Shown here: positions 17,632 to 25,583 of the stretch, in pieces | Numbering within the stretch: the first letter of the stretch is position 1 | Layout of the letters: every line of letters starts with the position of its first letter | Source: Thermodesulfovibrio sp. | GTDB taxonomy: Bacteria; Nitrospirota; Thermodesulfovibrionia; Thermodesulfovibrionales; UBA6898 | Length of the DNA stretch: 64,000 nucleotides | Direction of reading: 5' to 3' | Assembly: GCA_013824615.1 (NCBI GenBank) | Contig: PNOC01000009.1 | Coordinates: forward strand, 21,598 to 85,597 | Position numbers and translations under genes: made by a program | The notes under the pieces: model-generated | What the model was told of the DNA's origin: nothing | What the model saw: only the letters and a program-made list of their open reading frames with translations | The model's database searches: none

Positions 17632-18551
17632 TGGAAAAGGAGGCCCTGATAGCCGGGCATTCTTCCCTTACCCGCTTCGCGTGGCTTTCGATTGCAGCGG
17701 CCATTGTCACTATGGGACTAAAGACGGTTGCGTATATGCTGACCGGCTCTGTCGGCCTGCTTTCAGATGCAATGGAATCCCTGGTCAACCTTGTTGGCGC
17801 AATCATGGCACTGACAATGTTAACAATAGCAGCCCGCCCTGCTGACGATGACCACCACTATGGCCACGGCAAGGCGGAATACTTCTCCAGTGGCGTTGAG
17901 GGCACCCTGATACTGCTGGCAGCGATCAGTATTGCGGTTGCTGCAGGACAGCGACTGCTCTCACCAAAGCCCCTCGAACAGATTGGACTGGGGCTGGGGG
18001 TTTCCGTCGCAGCCTCCCTGGTAAATCTGTTTGTGGCGCTTATTCTGTTAAAAGCTGCAAAAAAACATGACTCCATTACACTTAAAGCTAATGCGCATCA
18101 TCTCCTGACGGATGTCTGGACATCTGCAGGTGTCCTGGTCGGCGTCGGAGCAGTGGCTGTCACCGGATGGCAGCGACTGGATCCTATCGTTGCATTCATT
18201 GTCGCCGGAAATATTATCTGGTCAGGAGTGCGCATCGTGCGCGAATCGGTGCTGGGACTTATGGACACCGCACTGCCGCCTGATGAACTGAAGACCGTCG
18301 AGAAAGTCCTGGACAAGTTCTGCGATGCCAATATACAGTGCCATGAACTCTGCACACGGCAGGCAGGTTCGCACCGCTTTGTATCACTCCACGTGCTGGT
18401 CCCCGGATATTGGACCGTTGACCAGGGGCACAAACTGCTCGAACATATGGAGGAAGATATCAGGTCTGCATTGCCGAATGTTACGGTTATAACACACCTG
18501 GAATCCATACACGATCCCGCCTCCTGGGACGAAACCAAAAAAAGCAAATAA
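17631..18551 (+). CDS. Cation diffusion facilitator (metal efflux) transporter
   Basis: A 306-residue CDF protein that exports divalent metals in exchange for protons. It has six transmembrane helices and the paired metal-site motifs SDAMES in helix 2 (D near residue 44) and ANAHHLLTDVWTS in helix 5 (H and D). A histidine-containing loop DDDHHYGHGK follows helix 2. The C-terminal cytoplasmic domain (about 215-300) matches ZT dimerisation domains. The site sequences do not settle whether Zn, Fe, Mn or Cd is preferred. The ATG shares its A with the tex stop codon, so the genes are translationally coupled. Confidence 0.93.
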   Translation: MEKEALIAGHSSLTRFAWLSIAAAIVTMGLKTVAYMLTGSVGLLSDAMESLVNLVGAIMALTMLTIAARPADDDHHYGHGKAEYFSSGVEGTLILLAAISIAVAAGQRLLSPKPLEQIGLGLGVSVAASLVNLFVALILLKAAKKHDSITLKANAHHLLTDVWTSAGVLVGVGAVAVTGWQRLDPIVAFIVAGNIIWSGVRIVRESVLGLMDTALPPDELKTVEKVLDKFCDANIQCHELCTRQAGSHRFVSLHVLVPGYWTVDQGHKLLEHMEEDIRSALPNVTVITHLESIHDPASWDETKKSK

Positions 18552-18601
18552 AAGAGCCTCAGCAGAACCCCCCTTCATTGTTCTATAGCAGAAACATGGT
18601 G

Positions 18602-18607
18602 TATATT
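18602..18607 (+). promoter_or_regulatory. -10 box almost touching the histidine kinase start
   Basis: TTGTTC (18578-18583) and TATATT (18602-18607) are 18 bases apart. The transcript would start within two or three bases of the ATG at 18616, and no Shine-Dalgarno is visible. Confidence 0.35.
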
Positions 18608-18615
18608 AGTGCAAC

Positions 18616-21375
18616 ATGAGCAATGAATCAGCCACACCGTCCGCACCAAGGGGAAGGGGATTTTCGTTACGCACTATTCTCCCACTGTTGTTTACGTTCC
18701 AGATTATTGCCGCCTTCGGTGTAACCGGTTACATCTCCTACCGCAACGGCCAAAAAACAGTGGACGATATGGCCAGCCAGCTCTGCACCGAGATCATGTC
18801 CCGCATAGAGCAGCATCTTGACAGTTATCTCAACACTGCCGAGTCTATCAATAATACCAATCTGCATCTCGCGCAGCAGGGGCTGCTCGATGTAGGTAAT
18901 GTACAACAACTCTCCCATTATTTTTGGGACCAGGGGCAGAGGTTCCGGGGATTGGGAACTATCGCCTTTGGTTCGCGGGAAGGTGATTTTATTGGGGCTA
19001 ATGAACCGGAAAAATATATTGTGTTGGCACACCGCAGCCTGACGAACGGGTCTATTCGCCGCTATGCCGCGAATCAGCAGGGTTATATGTCCAACACCGT
19101 CATTCGCGAGAAGCCGAACTATGACGCACGTACCCGGGACTGGTATCAGACTGCGAAAAAAGCAGGGAAGCCGGTCTGGGCAAGGATAAGTGCTTCGGTT
19201 ACCGGCGCACGGCTGGATCTGACTGCGGCAGCACCCTATATCGACAGCAGCAACGTATTGAAGGGTATCTTCATGACTGATGTATCGCTTGGAGAAATCA
19301 GTGAATTTCTGCGCAGCCTGAAGATCGGCAAATTCGGCCAGGTCGTTATAATTGAGCGGGACGGGAATGTCGTGGCTTCTTCCTTCAGGGAAACTCCCTA
19401 CATCGTGGTTGATAATGCAAAAGGTATTATAAAAAGACTGTCCCTGAAGGAAAGTAAAAATCCGTTGATCGCGGAAGCCGGAAGACAGTTGGTCAGCAAC
19501 TTTTCTAATCTGCAGTCTATTTCAGGTCATCAGCGCCTTGTGGAGGACGTTGACGGCAAACGGTATTTCCTCCAGGTAGCACCCTATCGGAATGACGGCA
19601 TTGATTTTCTTACTGCAGTCATTCTGCCGGAAGCAGACTTCATGGAACATATCAGTGCAAACAACAGGACCACACTGCTGTTCAGCCTGGCCGCCCTAAT
19701 GATAGCGATCGGCTTTGGCATCTGGACCTCCCGTTGGGTAGTTCAGCCGATAATCACTTTGTCTTCAGCAGCAAAGAAAATCGGGGAAGGCAGATGGGAG
19801 CAGATCCCGGTCAGTGAACGGGCTGATGAGATCGGGGAGCTATCCAGATCCTTTAGTACTATGGGGGTACAACTCCAAAACTCACTCGAAACCCTCCAGA
19901 ATGAGAAGGAGAAAACTAATGCCATTATCGCCGGAATTGGCGACGGAATAAGCATCCAGAACAGAGAGTATAAGGTGCTGTACCAGAATCAGATTCACAT
20001 AAATATGGTCGGAAGCCATCTGGGTGAATACTGTTATGAGGGCTATGAACGGAAGTCCGAGGTTTGCGATAGCTGCCCTGTAGCCAAAACATTCCTCGAC
20101 GGAGAGATACATACGGCAGCAAGAAAGGTTGAATTCCCTCACGGAACCAGCTATTTTGAATTGACCACCTCACCTCTTCGAGACGCCACAGGGGAAATCA
20201 TCGCGGGGATAGAAGTAGTCAGGGATGTCACGGAAAAGAAAAAGATGGAAGAAGAACTGGTCAGGGTCCAGAAGCTTGAATCAGTGGGTGTACTGGCAGG
20301 AGGGCTGGCACATGATTTTAACAATCTCCTGACTTCCATTGTCGGCAATATCAGCCTGGCAAAACTGTATATCGGCCAGAGCAACAGCGCATATGAAAGA
20401 CTCCAAGACGCTGAAAAGGCTTCTCTGCGGGCCACGCACTTAACCCGGCAGTTGCTCACGTTTTCCCGGGGCGGTGCCCCTATAAAAAAGACCGTTAATA
20501 TCAGCAGTACCTTGAAAGAAGCAATAAGTTTTGCCCTATCCGGTTCTCCGGTAAAAGCAGTATTTCATATAGACGAAAAACTCTGGAATCTGAATGCCGA
20601 TGAAGGACAGCTGAATCAGGTTTTTAATAATCTTGCGGTCAATGCCATTCAGGCAATGCCAAACGGAGGCACCCTTGCGGTGCAGGCGCTCAATGTAACA
20701 CCAGCAGAAAATGACATTCCCCTGTTGCCGGCGGGCAACTACGTTAAGATTGCAATAGCCGATACCGGCACCGGCATACCGCAGGAGCATCTTTCCAGAA
20801 TTTTCGACCCCTACTTTACGACCAAGCAGAAGGGAAGCGGACTGGGGCTCTCGACCGTCTACTCAATAGTAAAGAAGCATGACGGGCAGGTAACGGTGGA
20901 TTCAAAATCCGGAGTCGGCAGCACCTTCACTGTTTATCTTAAAGCCTCACAGGACAAACCCCTGCCCCCGGAGGCAATGGGAACCGTTACCATACAAGGC
21001 ACGGGGAGAATATTGGTCATGGATGATGAAAAGATGGTCCGGGATATAGCAGGAAAAATGCTGCGCACCCTTGGATACGAGGTATTCTTTGCCCGGGACG
21101 GAGTGGAAGCCCTGGACCTCTATACTAAAGCGCTCCATACACCTGAGGCATTCAATGCCGTAATCATGGATTTAACCATCCCCGGCGGTATGGGAGGAAA
21201 GGAAACCATACAGTCCCTGCGCATCCTTGACCCGGAGGTCGTGGCCCTGGTTTCAAGCGGCTACTCGAACGACCCGATTATGGCCGGGTTTACAGATTTC
21301 GGCTTCAAAGGAGTCATTGCCAAGCCGTATACCCTGGAGGGACTGAGCAGGGCTCTCAGGGCAGCGCTGGGCTAA
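18616..21375 (+). CDS. Hybrid sensor histidine kinase (Cache-HAMP-PAS-HisKA-HATPase-REC)
   Basis: A 919-residue membrane kinase. Transmembrane helices near 20-42 and 353-375 flank a large periplasmic double-Cache sensor. HAMP (about 376-430) is followed by a PAS domain (about 435-545) holding a cysteine cluster CYEGYERKSEVCDSCP. The HisKA site is H566 in LAGGLAHDFNNLL, the ATPase domain has DTGTGIP and GSGLGLS, and a C-terminal receiver has acceptor D852 in IMDLTIPGG and K in KPY. NtrB/FixL-like catalytic core. The four-cysteine PAS might bind a metal or cluster, or act as a redox switch. No output regulator is adjacent. Confidence 0.93.
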   Translation: MSNESATPSAPRGRGFSLRTILPLLFTFQIIAAFGVTGYISYRNGQKTVDDMASQLCTEIMSRIEQHLDSYLNTAESINNTNLHLAQQGLLDVGNVQQLSHYFWDQGQRFRGLGTIAFGSREGDFIGANEPEKYIVLAHRSLTNGSIRRYAANQQGYMSNTVIREKPNYDARTRDWYQTAKKAGKPVWARISASVTGARLDLTAAAPYIDSSNVLKGIFMTDVSLGEISEFLRSLKIGKFGQVVIIERDGNVVASSFRETPYIVVDNAKGIIKRLSLKESKNPLIAEAGRQLVSNFSNLQSISGHQRLVEDVDGKRYFLQVAPYRNDGIDFLTAVILPEADFMEHISANNRTTLLFSLAALMIAIGFGIWTSRWVVQPIITLSSAAKKIGEGRWEQIPVSERADEIGELSRSFSTMGVQLQNSLETLQNEKEKTNAIIAGIGDGISIQNREYKVLYQNQIHINMVGSHLGEYCYEGYERKSEVCDSCPVAKTFLDGEIHTAARKVEFPHGTSYFELTTSPLRDATGEIIAGIEVVRDVTEKKKMEEELVRVQKLESVGVLAGGLAHDFNNLLTSIVGNISLAKLYIGQSNSAYERLQDAEKASLRATHLTRQLLTFSRGGAPIKKTVNISSTLKEAISFALSGSPVKAVFHIDEKLWNLNADEGQLNQVFNNLAVNAIQAMPNGGTLAVQALNVTPAENDIPLLPAGNYVKIAIADTGTGIPQEHLSRIFDPYFTTKQKGSGLGLSTVYSIVKKHDGQVTVDSKSGVGSTFTVYLKASQDKPLPPEAMGTVTIQGTGRILVMDDEKMVRDIAGKMLRTLGYEVFFARDGVEALDLYTKALHTPEAFNAVIMDLTIPGGMGGKETIQSLRILDPEVVALVSSGYSNDPIMAGFTDFGFKGVIAKPYTLEGLSRALRAALG

Positions 21376-21431
21376 AGATATATTCGAGTCTGCACCTTCC
21401 CGTATGGCTATGACTCTGTGAAAAGGTCAAT

Positions 21432-21656
21432 TCACGCCCTTGTCCATGTGATCTGAAACTCAATCTCTTCGTTCACCCCTTCACGTTCATGCTCGATGCT
21501 GAACTCTGCCCCCGCCGGAACAGATATCCTCTCCCCGGCTATCTGGATCTCAAACCCTCTGCCCTTTTCCACGGCATCGGCAATTCTCCTGAGTTTGCGA
21601 ACAAACTCACCCTGTGAACAGTTTTTCGAAATGTCCCTTCCAGATTTTTTGCTCAT
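21432..21656 (-). CDS. Amphi-Trp domain-containing small protein
   Basis: A 74-residue protein matching the amphi-Trp family: FVRKLRRIADAVEKGRGFEIQI, then GERISVPAGAEF and a C-terminal beta strand ending in ITWTRA with the invariant Trp. The function is unknown. The frame can begin at a GTG at 21680, but GAGGAGG lies only before the paired ATGs at 21659/21656, so the second ATG is chosen. Convergent with the hybrid kinase. Confidence 0.82.
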   Translation of the reverse strand: MSKKSGRDISKNCSQGEFVRKLRRIADAVEKGRGFEIQIAGERISVPAGAEFSIEHEREGVNEEIEFQITWTRA

Positions 21657-21728
21657 CATTGCCTCCTCGTCCTGCGACACGGATAACTGAATATCTCGTT
21701 TTTAACACATTTTGCACATTTGTTGCAC

Positions 21729-21768
21729 AAAAAAGAGGCTGCAAGCCTTGGTTAAGACCTGCAACCTC
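21729..21768 (-). terminator. Rho-independent terminator after tRNA-Arg
   Basis: On the minus strand a 14-bp stem (three G-T pairs) beginning GAGGTTGCAGG and ending CTTGCAGCCTC is followed by six T (21729-21734). It closes the transcript carrying the DUF2155 lipoprotein and tRNA-Arg. Confidence 0.85.
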
Positions 21769-21802
21769 TTCTGTAACTGCTTGAATCTATTGCGCCTTTT
21801 AG

Positions 21803-21879
21803 TGGCGCGCCCTGAGGGAGTCGAACCCCCGACCTACGGATTCGTAGTCCGACGCTCTATCCAGCTGAGCTAAGGGCGC
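21803..21879 (-). tRNA. tRNA-Arg (anticodon ACG), CCA encoded
   Basis: The minus strand gives a full cloverleaf: acceptor stem GCGCCCT/AGGGCGC, D-loop AGCTCAGCTGGATAGAGC, anticodon loop CTACGAA with ACG (A34 expected to be edited to inosine) and T-arm GGGGGTTCGACTCCC. Discriminator G and an encoded CCA (21803-21805) complete it. It lies 21 bases downstream of the lipoprotein gene. Confidence 0.97.
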
Positions 21880-21900
21880 ATATCGGCGCAACTATAATGC

Positions 21901-22443
21901 TTACTTCTTGACGCCGCTCTTCAGGAGCATCGCATACTTGGGATGCTCAAACGGATGGATCGTCGGGAACTTGGAATAAAGCCAGCCCTTGAATACTTCC
22001 TTGTCGCCTTCCATGACAACAACATTTACCGCAGGGTTATTCAGCTCGTTTGACGTTGAGGTGATCGAAAGTCCTTCCATCTTGAAATCAGGGAGAAACT
22101 CTCCGACTTTTACGGTCAGATTTGAATTCGGGATCTTCACGTCGCTGTTAAGGTTCGCTGTCAGATCTGAACTCTTCTTGGCTGTCTTGTCCTCAATAGA
22201 CAGAACAACGCCTTTCCATTTGCCCTTGACTGCATCAGGCACGGCAACTTTCATCTCGCCCTTCGGCATAACCACGCCACCAGGACCCGGCTGATTCATT
22301 GCCGGATGACCAGGAGGAAGCTGCCCCTGCTGTCCGGGTGCTCCTGCAGGCGGCCCTGCCGGTGTTTCCTGTTTCTTTTTGCAGGCTCCTACTGCGACAA
22401 GCAGAGTCAAGCTGCATGCTACTGCCAAGATCTTTTTCTTCAT
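21901..22443 (-). CDS. DUF2155-type lipoprotein
   Basis: A 180-residue lipoprotein (lipobox VGAC, Cys at residue 21) with a Pro/Gly-rich linker and a C-terminal DUF2155 domain, recognised by NPAVNVVVMEGDKEVFKGWLY and FPTIHPFEHPKY-type motifs. The function is not established. The ATG follows an AGGAGG-like site. The gene is flanked by two tRNA genes on the same strand. Confidence 0.8.
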   Translation of the reverse strand: MKKKILAVACSLTLLVAVGACKKKQETPAGPPAGAPGQQGQLPPGHPAMNQPGPGGVVMPKGEMKVAVPDAVKGKWKGVVLSIEDKTAKKSSDLTANLNSDVKIPNSNLTVKVGEFLPDFKMEGLSITSTSNELNNPAVNVVVMEGDKEVFKGWLYSKFPTIHPFEHPKYAMLLKSGVKK

Positions 22444-22537
22444 CCAAAACCTCCTTGTGATACGTTAACCGTCAAAGACGTTAACCTTAGTTATTTATCA
22501 GCAGAAGCACTGATAAAAGCTTTCTTGCCAGAAAAAA

Positions 22538-22629
22538 TGGCGGAGAGGCAGGGATTCGAACCCTGGGTAAGGTGTTACCCCCACAACCGCTTAGCAGGCG
22601 GCTCCCTTCGGCCACTCGGGCACCTCTCC
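22538..22629 (-). tRNA. tRNA-Ser (anticodon GCT), CCA encoded
   Basis: Class II tRNA on the minus strand: acceptor GGAGAGG/CCTCTCC, D-arm GCCCGAGTGGCCGAAGGG, anticodon loop CTGCTAA with GCT, a long variable arm and T-arm CAGGGTTCGAATCCCTG. Discriminator G plus encoded CCA (22538-22540). Length 92 with CCA, as expected for serine tRNA. Confidence 0.97.
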
Positions 22630-22810
22630 AAAACATTATATAATAGCAACACGTCTCCGGATTTGTAAAGGATGCAGTCACCGCATGTCCCGGGCCTGAA
22701 ACTGCCCCTGCCAAAAGATCTAATCGTTACAGCGCTCATGCAAATTGCAGGCAGTTCATATATAATATCCAAGGGTAGCAAAATCTTCGGCAGACACGAC
22801 AAAAGCAACT

Positions 22811-23581
22811 ATGATAGAACTCTTACGACAACATAGATGGATACTTGACTTCCTTGACATCTTCCTCGTCTCGGTCATCACCTATCGCCTGCTCCGGATC
22901 ATAAAAGGAACTAAGGCGGCCCAGATGCTGATCGGACTGGGCATGCTTCTACTGGCCTCGCTGGCCTCGCGGCACCTGGAACTGTTTACGATCGATTGGC
23001 TGGTCCAGAGCTTCTGGGCGCAGATCGTGATCGCCATGGTTGTGCTGTTTCAACCGGAGATCAGGAGAGCACTGGCGCACATCGGCGAGGCCCAGTTTCT
23101 CTCGACTTTCACCAAGGCAGAAGAACTCAAATCCCTGGAAGAAGTGGTCCGGGCTGCAGTTTCCCTCGCCAACAGAAAAATCGGCGGCCTAATTGTTATC
23201 GAGCGGGACACCAGCCTCAAGGACTTTGTCGAGGTGGGGACCCTGCTTGACGCCAAGGTCTCGAAGGAACTCCTGCTCAGCATCTTTCACCCGACCTCGC
23301 CGATCCATGACGGAGCCGTCATCATTAAGGGGAACCGTATTGCGGCAGCCGGGTGTTTTCTGCCGATAACGCTCCGGTCTGAGGTAGACAAGGCACTCGG
23401 GACACGCCACAGGGCCGGCATCGGCCTTACCGAGGAAACAGATGCGGTCGCGATTATTGTTTCGGAAGAACTCGGGGCTATCTCCGTAGCCATTGGCGGT
23501 AAACTCGAAAACAAAATGGATATGGGCACCCTGAGGGACCTGCTGACAGATCTCTTCACGGTAAAACAGGGGAAAAAATGA
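22811..23581 (+). CDS. cdaA: Diadenylate cyclase CdaA
   Basis: A 256-residue membrane enzyme that makes cyclic di-AMP from two ATP. Three N-terminal transmembrane helices (about 10-80) precede the DAC domain (about 100-230) with the catalytic DGA motif (HDGAVII) and RHR motif (LGTRHRAGIGL). A TATAAT box at 22761-22766 is a likely -10 element. No clear Shine-Dalgarno precedes the ATG. Its end overlaps the YbbR/CdaR gene by four bases (ATGA), and glmM follows, the conserved cdaA-cdaR-glmM operon. Confidence 0.95.
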   Translation: MIELLRQHRWILDFLDIFLVSVITYRLLRIIKGTKAAQMLIGLGMLLLASLASRHLELFTIDWLVQSFWAQIVIAMVVLFQPEIRRALAHIGEAQFLSTFTKAEELKSLEEVVRAAVSLANRKIGGLIVIERDTSLKDFVEVGTLLDAKVSKELLLSIFHPTSPIHDGAVIIKGNRIAAAGCFLPITLRSEVDKALGTRHRAGIGLTEETDAVAIIVSEELGAISVAIGGKLENKMDMGTLRDLLTDLFTVKQGKK

Positions 23582-24225
23582 GACGGCTGTTGATGGAAAA
23601 CCTCGGACTCAAAATAGCGGCAATCCTGATTGCGCTTTTCCTCTGGTATTTTGTCACCTCCAGGGGACAGTCAGAGATTTCAGTTGAAGTGCCGATTGAA
23701 TTCAGAAATATCCCGGCCGGTCTCGGCATAGCCGGCAGCAGCAGCAAGATGGCGGTCGTCAATATCAGGGGCCAGGAGCGGATCATGAAGAACGTCAAGG
23801 CCTCGAACATCAGGGTCATGATTGATCTGAGCAAGGCAAAAAAAGGAGAGGGCACCTTCTATATCAGCAAAGACGAAATCAAGCTGCCGTATGCCATGGC
23901 CGTAACCACCGTATCGCCGACCTCGTTCAAGGTCAGGATGGATGAGACCGCAACCAAAATCGTACCGGTCACACCTGTTATTATCGGGACTCCGGACCAG
24001 GGCTATTCAGTTAAATCAGTTGAGGTTGATCCGCGGGACATCCTGGTGCAGGGACTGAAGTCGGACGTCAGAAAAGTAACCGGCCTCAAAACAGAGACCC
24101 TGGACATTACCGGGCTCTATGAATCTGTTTCCCAGAGTCTGGAGATCGATACGGCCGGGGCAAATGTCACACCAGAGGTCTCAACCGTGAAGGTCAAGAT
24201 CGTAATATCGGGGAGGAAGAAATGA
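23578..24225 (+). CDS. cdaR: YbbR-like protein, CdaA regulator CdaR
   Basis: A 215-residue protein with one N-terminal membrane anchor (about 7-25) and two YbbR repeats facing the periplasm. Gram-positive CdaR binds CdaA and tunes c-di-AMP synthesis; firmicute proteins have four YbbR domains, so this is a short version. It overlaps cdaA and glmM by four bases at each end, implying translational coupling and fixed stoichiometry. Confidence 0.9.
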   Translation: MRRLLMENLGLKIAAILIALFLWYFVTSRGQSEISVEVPIEFRNIPAGLGIAGSSSKMAVVNIRGQERIMKNVKASNIRVMIDLSKAKKGEGTFYISKDEIKLPYAMAVTTVSPTSFKVRMDETATKIVPVTPVIIGTPDQGYSVKSVEVDPRDILVQGLKSDVRKVTGLKTETLDITGLYESVSQSLEIDTAGANVTPEVSTVKVKIVISGRKK

Positions 24226-25571
24226 GACTTTTCGGCACAGACGGCATCAGAGGGAGTATCAACCGGCACCCGATGACACCTGAAAATGTATTGAGGGTCG
24301 GCATGGCTGCGGCTATTGTCCTGAGAAAACAGCACCACGGCAGAAATATGGTGCTGATCGGTAAGGACACAAGACTTTCCGGCTACATGATCGAAAGCGC
24401 CCTGACCTCGGGTATCTGTTCGATGGGCATGAACGTGACGCTTGTCGGTCCTGTGCCGACCCCCGGCATCGCCTATCTGACGCGGACACTCAGGATTGAT
24501 GCAGGCATCGTCATTTCAGCATCGCACAACCCTTTCGAGGATAACGGGATCAAGTTCTTTTCATATGACGGCTTTAAACTTCCCGATGCGACCGAACAGC
24601 GGATTGAAGAACTCGTGGCAGATGACCACCTGGTACGCCACCGCTCAAAAGGGGCTGAGGTCGGCAGGGCATTCCGGCTTGATGATGCAACCGGCCGGTA
24701 TATCGAATATATCAAATCAACCCTTCCCCGGGGCCTGTCCTTCGAGGGCATGAAAATCGTTGTCGACTGTGCCAATGGTGCCGCATACAAGACAACCCCC
24801 TGGCTTCTCCGCGAACTGGGGGCAGAGGTGATTGCCATTCACGACAAACCGAACGGAGTCAATATCAACCTTGACTGTGGAACTCTTCATATGGAAGAGG
24901 TCCGAAAAGCGGTGCTGCTGCATAAAGCCGACGCCGGTATTTCGCATGATGGAGATGCTGACCGGGTATTGCTCTGCGATGAAAAGGGGCACGTAATCGA
25001 CGGAGACCAGGTGATGGGGATCTGTGCTGCTGAAATGCATGCACAGGGCAGGCTCCAGGGGGAAACAGTCGTCGCTACCGTTATGAGCAACATCGGCCTG
25101 GAGAAGTTTCTGGAACGCAAAGGCATCGGCCTGCTGAGGACCAAGGTCGGTGACCGCTATGTTGTCGAAAAAATGCTGGCCGGAGGGTATAATCTCGGCG
25201 GTGAGCAGTCTGGCCACATCGTCTTCCTCGATCTGAACACCACCGGAGACGGACCCATTACTGCCATGCAGGTATTGAGTGTCATGAAGAAAAGGGCTCT
25301 GAGTCTTTCGAAACTGGCCTCGGAGATCAGGCTCTTTCCCCAGGTATTAATAAACGTCGAAGTCGCCAAAAGGCAGGATATCCGGACCATACCCGAGATA
25401 GAACAGGCGATAAAAACTGCGGAAAAAAGTCTGGGAAGCAATGGCCGCATACTGGTCAGGGCCTCGGGGACAGAACCCAAAATACGGGTGATGCTCGAAG
25501 GCAAGGACCTCAAGACCATTACCAGACTCGGCAATGATATCTCAAAGGTGATCAAAGAAAAGATGAAATAG
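24222..25571 (+). CDS. glmM: Phosphoglucosamine mutase
   Basis: A 449-residue enzyme that converts glucosamine-6-phosphate to glucosamine-1-phosphate for UDP-GlcNAc, peptidoglycan and LPS. The phosphoserine loop is S101 in ISASHNPFEDNG, the metal site is DGDADR, and the sugar-phosphate loop is GEQSGH. The N-terminal FGTDGIRG and C-terminal RASGTEPKIRVM are typical. It overlaps cdaR by four bases; in other bacteria CdaA binds GlmM directly and is inhibited by it. Confidence 0.97.
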   Translation: MRLFGTDGIRGSINRHPMTPENVLRVGMAAAIVLRKQHHGRNMVLIGKDTRLSGYMIESALTSGICSMGMNVTLVGPVPTPGIAYLTRTLRIDAGIVISASHNPFEDNGIKFFSYDGFKLPDATEQRIEELVADDHLVRHRSKGAEVGRAFRLDDATGRYIEYIKSTLPRGLSFEGMKIVVDCANGAAYKTTPWLLRELGAEVIAIHDKPNGVNINLDCGTLHMEEVRKAVLLHKADAGISHDGDADRVLLCDEKGHVIDGDQVMGICAAEMHAQGRLQGETVVATVMSNIGLEKFLERKGIGLLRTKVGDRYVVEKMLAGGYNLGGEQSGHIVFLDLNTTGDGPITAMQVLSVMKKRALSLSKLASEIRLFPQVLINVEVAKRQDIRTIPEIEQAIKTAEKSLGSNGRILVRASGTEPKIRVMLEGKDLKTITRLGNDISKVIKEKMK

Positions 25572-25583
25572 CAGGGGATTGTC

